Positions 59,133 through 64,000 of a stretch of 64,000 nt of DNA are shown in pieces. Both the position numbers and the translations under genes were made by a program. The notes beneath the pieces are model-generated. The model was not told the origin of the DNA. It saw only the letters and a program-made list of their open reading frames with translations, and ran no database searches. The first letter of the stretch is position 1. Every line of letters begins with the position of its first letter. The DNA lies in NCBI GenBank assembly GCA_003020925.1, contig PXRT01000010.1, positions 28,504-92,503 of the forward strand, given 5' to 3'. Source of the stretch: Halobacteriales archaeon QS_6_64_34. Its GTDB lineage: Archaea; Halobacteriota; Halobacteria; Halobacteriales; Haloarculaceae.

Positions 59133-59684
59133 TTACGCCTCGACGGCGTCGGCGGCCTGGGCCTGCACTTCCTCGACCTGCTCCTGAATCTCTTCGACTT
59201 GCTCCTGGACCTCCTCGAGTTGCTCGCCGAACTGCTCGACGACCTCGACGGACTGGGACTCCAGTTCCTCGTGGGCCTCGACGAGCATCGAAACCTGCTC
59301 GTCGACGGCGCTGACGTAGTCTTCGGTCATCTCGTCGTAGGCCTCGACGCCCTCGAGCAGCTCGCTCTCGACGTTGTCGAAGACCTCGGCGTGGTTCTCG
59401 AGTAAGAAGTCGTACTGCTCGTCGACGGTCGCGCGGAGTTCGTCGACGGTGCCGGCGGTGCCGGGGACGGTGGCCTCGACGGCGTCGAGGTAGCTGTGGA
59501 AGGCGGTCTTCGAGAGCTCGACACTGCGGCGCTGTGCCGACTCCTGGGTGTCGAGGCTGTCGATGAACGCCTCGTTGACGTTCTGCTGGAAGCTGACGGT
59601 CTGCTCTAAGGCCTTCTGGCTCTGCTCAATCGTCGCACGCTGCATCTCGAAGGCGGTCGTGACGGGGGTGGTGTAGTCTACCAT
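59133..59684 (-). CDS. phaP: Phasin PhaP
   Basis: A 183-residue helical granule-coating protein. MVDYTTPVTTAFEMQRATIE begins an amphipathic region, and the C-terminal part is an acidic coiled coil with repeated VQEQVEE heptads. It matches the haloarchaeal phasin and its position between phaR and phaE. It stabilises polymer granules and limits their size. Confidence 0.92.
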   Translation of the reverse strand: MVDYTTPVTTAFEMQRATIEQSQKALEQTVSFQQNVNEAFIDSLDTQESAQRRSVELSKTAFHSYLDAVEATVPGTAGTVDELRATVDEQYDFLLENHAEVFDNVESELLEGVEAYDEMTEDYVSAVDEQVSMLVEAHEELESQSVEVVEQFGEQLEEVQEQVEEIQEQVEEVQAQAADAVEA

Positions 59685-59691
59685 TGGTGTA

Positions 59692-59988
59692 TTACTCCGT
59701 GTTGTTCGTGACCGGGAGGACGACGGTCTGGACGATATCACCTTCCTCGATACCGAGCGCCTCGCGCTCAGCGTCGGGGATGCTGATTCGGCCACCGCTC
59801 TGGACGCGCGTCTTGAACGTCGCCATCTGACTCATCGCGCCCAGCTGGTTCATGTCGAAACTCGGCATGCCGCCGCTGGCGAACAACTGTTTCATCATCT
59901 GTCGCTGCTGTTTCATCGCGCTCTCGCTTGCCTGCTGCATCCCCTTGAACATCGGGGGCCACATCAGACCGTCGTCCTCGTCGGCCAT
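59692..59988 (-). CDS. phaR: PHA regulator PhaR (AbrB-like)
   Basis: A 98-residue protein. The N-terminal half is Met/Gln-rich and helical (MKQQRQMMKQLF), likely for granule binding; the C-terminal half is an AbrB/SpoVT fold (RVQSGGRISIPDAEREALGI, GDIVQTVVLP). In haloarchaea PhaR binds both granules and DNA and represses the phaRP promoter. Here it is the first gene of the operon, seven bases upstream of phaP's start. Confidence 0.9.
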   Translation of the reverse strand: MADEDDGLMWPPMFKGMQQASESAMKQQRQMMKQLFASGGMPSFDMNQLGAMSQMATFKTRVQSGGRISIPDAEREALGIEEGDIVQTVVLPVTNNTE

Positions 59989-60013
59989 CGTAATAGCTAC
60001 TTCTCCCCTCAAT

Positions 60014-60022
60014 TACTTAAAA
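60014..60022 (-). promoter_or_regulatory. TATA box of the phaRPEC operon
   Basis: The minus strand reads TTTTAAGTA about 26-34 bp before the phaR ATG, implying a short-leader transcript. It is preceded upstream by the symmetric operator. Confidence 0.55.
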
Positions 60023-60034
60023 CTTCCCGTCTCT

Positions 60035-60069
60035 TACCATCTGTTACCATTGAATGGTACTGAGTGGTA
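60035..60069. promoter_or_regulatory. Symmetric double operator upstream of phaR (likely PhaR site)
   Basis: The inner palindrome TACCATTGAATGGTA (60045-60059) is flanked by TACCA at 60035-60039 and TGGTA at 60065-60069. All four half-sites are exactly symmetric about 60052 with a 10-bp repeat spacing, so they fall on one DNA face. It is located just upstream of the phaR TATA element. Confidence 0.7.
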
Positions 60070-60226
60070 TCCGGGCAGCAGCGACGTCGAGTGCCCCGTT
60101 CGCCCTCGCTGCATCGGTTAACAAAAATCAATATCGGCGTTGACGGACGATAGAAGCCGTCTCGTGCCGGTAGAGCGAAATTTGGCACCAAGGTTTAATA
60201 GCCCGACCACGAAAGAAGACTTATCA

Positions 60227-60835
60227 ATGAGTTCTGAATCGCTTCGGAACCCACTGCTCGATACGTGGACTGAGACCTCTTCTCACATGTTCAACAGCGT
60301 CGTCGCGGCCAACCGCGCGGCGTTTGCCGCGTTCGGGGTCAACCCGGACGAGGAGCTTCCGTCACCCGCCGAACGCATCGAACCGGACGAAAACCTCCCG
60401 GAGTGGCACGTAACAATCTCGGAGGACCACGCGGGCGAGATGGGCGTCGGCGACCGAATCGAGTTCACCAAGACCATCTCCGACAACGACGTCAGACAGT
60501 TCGCCGCCGCCAGCGGCGACACGAACCCGCTCCATCTCGACGACGAGTTCGCCGACGGGACCCGCTTCCGTGGCCGCATCGTCCACGGGACACTCGTCGG
60601 GAGCCTCATCAGTGCCGCCCTCGCGCGCCTGCCCGGACTGACAATCTATCTCTCCCAGGACCTGGAGTTCCACAACCCCGTCCGCATCGGCGACCGCGTC
60701 ACCGCCGAATGCGAAATCGTCGAGGACCTCGGCGACGAGCAGTACCGCCTCACGACCCGCGTCAAAGAGGACGAGACGGTCGTCATCGACGGCGAAGCCG
60801 TCGTTCTCATCGACGACCTCCCGGACGACAACTGA
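60227..60835 (+). CDS. phaJ: MaoC-like (R)-enoyl-CoA hydratase PhaJ
   Basis: A 202-residue protein with an N-terminal 60-residue phasin-like helical segment (VVAANRAAFAAFGVNP) and a MaoC hot-dog domain. The hydratase motif DTNPLHLDDEF with Asp/His catalytic residues and HGTLVGSLIS is intact. It supplies (R)-3-hydroxyacyl-CoA to PhaC from fatty-acid intermediates. It is divergent from phaR. TATA-like TTTAATA at about 60193-60199. Confidence 0.92.
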   Translation: MSSESLRNPLLDTWTETSSHMFNSVVAANRAAFAAFGVNPDEELPSPAERIEPDENLPEWHVTISEDHAGEMGVGDRIEFTKTISDNDVRQFAAASGDTNPLHLDDEFADGTRFRGRIVHGTLVGSLISAALARLPGLTIYLSQDLEFHNPVRIGDRVTAECEIVEDLGDEQYRLTTRVKEDETVVIDGEAVVLIDDLPDDN

Positions 60836-60878
60836 CCGGCGTCCCCCGCACAGAACGCCCGCACCGCGCTGTTGATGT

Positions 60879-61433
60879 CTATCTTTCTACGACCAGCAGC
60901 GCCACCCGCTCGCGGACCGCGTCGGCCAGTGTCCCCTCGGTGGCGGCGAGTTCGGTGTCGCCCACGTCGAAAAAGTCCAGGACCAGTTCGTCGTCGTAGT
61001 CGCCGAGCGTCTCTGCGGGGGTGAGTTGCTCGCGCAGGGCTGTCGCGGCGGCCGCTTCGTCGTCTTCGCTTGCGGCTCCGTCGTCGCCGTTCGCACGTCC
61101 CGTGGCCTCCCGCTGGTCGGCCACGTTGTCGCCGACGACCACGGCGACTATCGGACAGTCGCCCTCGCTCACACCCATCTCCAGCGCACGGTTTATCTGG
61201 CGGCGACCGGCCGCGTACAACAGTATCTCGACGCCGAAGTCGTCGGCGATGGTTGTCGAGCGCTCGCGGGCGCGAGCGGCGAGGTCAACCGCCCGCTCCA
61301 GATGCTGGCGGTCCACGACGTAACGGGCGTCGAACGCCTGTATCGTCACGCCGTGGGCCTCGCCGAGCGCGTCGAGTTCGGCGACGAAGGCGCCGACGTC
61401 GTCGATGTCGGCCCGCCCCTCGATTACCTCCAT
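60879..61433 (-). CDS. cgi121: KEOPS complex subunit Cgi121
   Basis: A 184-residue protein. FDARYVVDRQHLERAVDLA and LLYAAGRRQINRALEMGV are the Cgi121 core, which binds the tRNA CCA end in the KEOPS complex making t6A at A37. A short acidic insertion (about residues 115-130) interrupts the C-terminal half. Its ATG shares one base with the hel308 stop (TGATG), an arrangement found in other archaea. Confidence 0.9.
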   Translation of the reverse strand: MEVIEGRADIDDVGAFVAELDALGEAHGVTIQAFDARYVVDRQHLERAVDLAARARERSTTIADDFGVEILLYAAGRRQINRALEMGVSEGDCPIVAVVVGDNVADQREATGRANGDDGAASEDDEAAAATALREQLTPAETLGDYDDELVLDFFDVGDTELAATEGTLADAVRERVALLVVER

Positions 61434-63853
61434 CAGAAGTCCCCCAGGCTGGACTGGTCGTCTTCGGACTCGTCCTCGTACTCTTCCGCCCCGTCGCGTG
61501 GCGATTCCTCGCGGACTTCGACGTCGGGGTCGGGTTCGACGCCCGTCATCGAGGGGTCCCGGTGGCCGGCGTTCTCGAGGACGTTCTCGGCGGTCTTGGG
61601 GCGACCGCGTAGCGCGGCCAGTACGACCGGTTTGGCGGCGTCGCGCAGCTCGGCGCGGTCGGCGATGCCGGCCTCGAACAGCCGGCGGGCGCGCTTGCGA
61701 CCGACACCCCGAACCCCAGCGAGGTCGACCAGTTCCTCCCGAACGCCGTGTTCGACGCGGATGCGGGCCTCGCTGATTGCGCGGGCGGTATCGGAGTCTA
61801 CCTCGCCGGCCAGTGACTCGGCGGCCCCCAGCAGCCACTGGGCCGTCTCGACTTTTCCACGGATGTCGCCCGGACCGACGCCGTAGCGCTCGGTGATGGT
61901 CTCCTCGTCGACTTCGCTGGCCCAGTCTTCGAGCAACCGGGCCGTCTTGAGCGCCGAGAGCCAGTCCTCGAAGCGCTCGTCCTCGAACTCGGAGGGTGTG
62001 GGCCCCAGGAGTTCGTCCTCCCGTTCGTACAGCTCCATCTCGTACTCCTCGCGGTCGCCCGACCGGAGATAGAGCTGGTACATGTCGGGGGTGCGCGAGA
62101 CGAGGTGGTAGAGCCCGAGCGCCGAGATGTCGTCGGGGTCCACCTCGGCACTCGCCTCGCGCTCCTGGGCGAGTTCGCTCGCGGTGGTGAACGCACCGTC
62201 GGCGGTCGCGTCCGCCGGCGCATCCGGGCCGTCCTCTGGCGCCGACTCGCCCGCGTGGCGCGCCCAGTACTCCAGGCCGTCGACGATTTCGGCGGCGCTC
62301 ATCGGGTCCAGATAGAGCCGCGAGACGGTGTGGCCGAGGGAGGTCGCATCCAGCTCTCCGGCATCGACCTCCAAGAACCCGTTGTGCTCCAGATACGTCA
62401 ACACGTCGTCGACGACCCGCTCCAGCCGCCCGCTCTCGTCGGTCTGGCTGGCATACAGTGTCCGTTCGAGGAACTCGAGCAGTCCTGTCCGCGAGCGGGC
62501 AAAGCCCGAGGAGACGGTCGCGAGGATGTGGGTCCGCAGCGCGGGTTCGGCGGCCAGCTTCGAGCGCACGGGTTCGGGGTCCGCCCAGACGTACCGCTCG
62601 AACAGCTCGTCCAGTTCGTCGTGGCTGCTGGCGACCAGAACGGCCTCGCCGTAGGGGTCGAGCCCGGGGCGGCCGGCCCGCCCCATCATCTGGTGCACTT
62701 CGAGCACGGAGAGGGGCGCCATCCCGCCCGCGCTGCCGTCGTAGCGGCGCCAGTCCCGGACCACGACGCGCCGGGAGGGGGTGTTCACACCGGCCGCGAG
62801 CGTCGGCGTCGCACAGACGACCTTCACGAGGCGGTCCTGGAACGCCTGCTCGATGAGTTCGCGGTGCCCGCGAGCCAGCCCGGCGTGGTGGAACGCGGCG
62901 CCGTCTTCGACGGCGTCGGCCAGGTCGTCGCTGGTCTCGGTGTCGCTGACGTCACGGATTTCGGCGGCGATACCTTCCAGCTGGGACTGCTCGTCGGCGC
63001 TCAGATGCGGGCGGACGGCACTCGCCAGTCGCCCGGCGGCGGCCTCGGCGTTGCGCCGGGAGTTGACGAAGACGAGCGTCGAGCCCCCTTCCTCGACGGT
63101 CCCGTCCTCGTCGGTCCCGTCCTGGAGCGTGTCCCGGACGATGGCGGCCGTGGGCTTCTCGTTGTTCCGGACCGCGAGACGCTGCTGGCTGCCGTCCTCG
63201 AGATGCAGGGCCTGCCCGTAGTGGACGCCCCTCTGGAGTTCGATGGGTCGCCAGTCCGAGTCCACGAGTTCGGCGTCGAGCCAGCCGGCGAGTTCGCCGG
63301 CGTTGCCGATTGTGGCCGAGAGCGCGACGGTCTGGAGGTCCGGGTTCAACCGCCGGAGCTTGGCGAGAGTCACCTCGAGTGTGGGACCGCGCTGGCCGTC
63401 GTCGACCAGATGCACCTCGTCGCTGACGACACAGGTCAGGTCCTCCAGCCACGGGGCGTCGTTTCGAACGAGTGAGTCGACCTTCTCGCTGGTGGCGACG
63501 ACGATGTCCGTGTCGCCGAGCCAGCCGCCGTCGGACTCGTAGTTGCCCGTCGAGACCCCGATATCGAGCCCGTACTGCTCGAACTGCTCGAACTCGGCCT
63601 GCTTCTCGCTGGCCAGCGCCCGCAGGGGCACGATGTAGAGGGCCTTCCCGCCACGAGCGACGGCCGACAGCATCGCCAGTTCGGCGATGAGGGTCTTGCC
63701 GCTCGCGGTGGGGATGGCCGCGACGATGTTCTCGCCCTCGGTGACCCCGGCGTCGACAGCCTCGGCCTGTGGCGGGTAGAGCTGCGCTATGCCGTCCGCG
63801 CGAAGATGGTCCGGGAGCCAATCGGGCACGCCCGGCAGGTCCGCAACGTCCAT
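61433..63853 (-). CDS. hel308: Hel308-type DNA helicase
   Basis: An 806-residue Ski2-like helicase acting at stalled replication forks. Walker A PTASGKT is near residue 50, [11 protein letters not shown] supplies DEVH, LSATIGN is motif III and [12 protein letters not shown] motif VI. A winged-helix and ratchet domain follow, and the C-terminal HhH reads [19 protein letters not shown] near residue 710. Longer than average because of acidic linkers typical of halophiles. Translationally coupled to cgi121. Confidence 0.94.
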   Translation of the reverse strand: MDVADLPGVPDWLPDHLRADGIAQLYPPQAEAVDAGVTEGENIVAAIPTASGKTLIAELAMLSAVARGGKALYIVPLRALASEKQAEFEQFEQYGLDIGVSTGNYESDGGWLGDTDIVVATSEKVDSLVRNDAPWLEDLTCVVSDEVHLVDDGQRGPTLEVTLAKLRRLNPDLQTVALSATIGNAGELAGWLDAELVDSDWRPIELQRGVHYGQALHLEDGSQQRLAVRNNEKPTAAIVRDTLQDGTDEDGTVEEGGSTLVFVNSRRNAEAAAGRLASAVRPHLSADEQSQLEGIAAEIRDVSDTETSDDLADAVEDGAAFHHAGLARGHRELIEQAFQDRLVKVVCATPTLAAGVNTPSRRVVVRDWRRYDGSAGGMAPLSVLEVHQMMGRAGRPGLDPYGEAVLVASSHDELDELFERYVWADPEPVRSKLAAEPALRTHILATVSSGFARSRTGLLEFLERTLYASQTDESGRLERVVDDVLTYLEHNGFLEVDAGELDATSLGHTVSRLYLDPMSAAEIVDGLEYWARHAGESAPEDGPDAPADATADGAFTTASELAQEREASAEVDPDDISALGLYHLVSRTPDMYQLYLRSGDREEYEMELYEREDELLGPTPSEFEDERFEDWLSALKTARLLEDWASEVDEETITERYGVGPGDIRGKVETAQWLLGAAESLAGEVDSDTARAISEARIRVEHGVREELVDLAGVRGVGRKRARRLFEAGIADRAELRDAAKPVVLAALRGRPKTAENVLENAGHRDPSMTGVEPDPDVEVREESPRDGAEEYEDESEDDQSSLGDF

Positions 63854-63902
63854 TGGCTGTGGGTGGGGCGTCGCGTGATTTAAACCCTCGTTCGCGACGC
63901 GG

Positions 63903-64000
63903 GGTAGTGTTTAGTTTAGTAGAAAACGCGGAAGAGAGCCAGAAAGCCCCGGCTGGCTTCGGTCGGGGGGCTCGCTGCGCTCCTCGGCCTTCGGCCTGCG
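63903..64000. mobile_element. MITE copy R4 (cut by window end), core orientation B
   Basis: The left arm GGTAGTGTTTAGTTTAG and AGCCAGAAAGCCCC are as in R1, but the core then reads GGCTGGCTTCGGTCGGGG, the reverse complement of the other end of the R1 core. So the core is flipped relative to its arm, as in R3. The right end is outside the window. Confidence 0.85.

Noticed and set aside
62105..63475. A 456-codon plus-strand frame opposite hel308
   Set aside because: It mirrors the codon bias of hel308, has no recognisable domain, and hel308 motifs on the other strand are intact.

Overview
The window is GC-rich archaeal chromosome from a haloarchaeon, most likely of the Haloarcula/Haloarculaceae type. 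The evidence is acidic proteins, Tat-lipobox secreted proteins, TATA/BRE-type and leaderless promoters, and archaeal information-processing genes: MCM, TFB, RPA3 with its partner, Hel308, the KEOPS subunit Cgi121 and an XPD-like helicase. There are three tRNA genes, about 65 protein genes, no rRNA and no CRISPR array. Most of it is ordinary core chromosome, but it is peppered with small mobile or structured repeats and decayed genes.

Layout. 1-6239: a cut-off ureohydrolase, a polyamine-type ABC transporter (permease, permease, ATPase, Tat lipoprotein binding protein) and a divergent amidase; together they look like uptake and hydrolysis of a guanidino or polyamine compound. 6278-8653: ABM-domain protein, cytochrome P450, GNAT acetyltransferase. 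8880-20697: zinc-ribbon protein, SerB, XPD-like helicase, lipoproteins, CDF metal transporter, phosphoesterase, M29 aminopeptidase, HtrA-like protease, YccF-type protein, radical SAM protein. 20861-25131: PsiE-like protein, DUF373 protein, glycosyltransferase, histidine kinase. 25362-33135: tRNA-Arg, TRAM protein, atypical SDR, RPA3/RPAP3, RHH protein, amidohydrolase, tRNA-His. 33476-41237: DoxX-like protein, methyltransferase, eIF2B-like protein, site-2 protease, Ski2-like helicase, acidic duplicated protein, and the small gene coupled to mcm.

41237-47899 is mcm, interrupted in frame by three inteins of 528, 523 and 471 residues; splicing would leave a normal 698-residue helicase. 48814-53793: tRNA-Pro, then a tight run of three unrecognised proteins and a ParA/MinD-like ATPase, convergent with a TFB gene. 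53776-55200: an IS200/IS605-type element with tnpB only. 57245-60835: a complete haloarchaeal polyhydroxyalkanoate granule locus (phaC, phaE, phaP, phaR, divergent phaJ) with a highly symmetric candidate PhaR operator. 60879-63853: cgi121 coupled to hel308.

Two repeat families deserve most attention. The first is a 182-232 bp MITE in four copies with 17-bp terminal inverted repeats and 8-bp target duplications. Its core lies in opposite orientations relative to its arms in different copies, implying core inversion through an internal inverted repeat. The second is a 74-86 bp palindrome beginning TGATAC and ending GTATCA; most copies start exactly at the TGA stop codon of a neighbouring gene, so they probably form 3'-end or terminator structures. 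Decayed fragments of HxlR, chemotaxis-transducer, SHOCT and ABC-2 permease genes lie between the intact genes.
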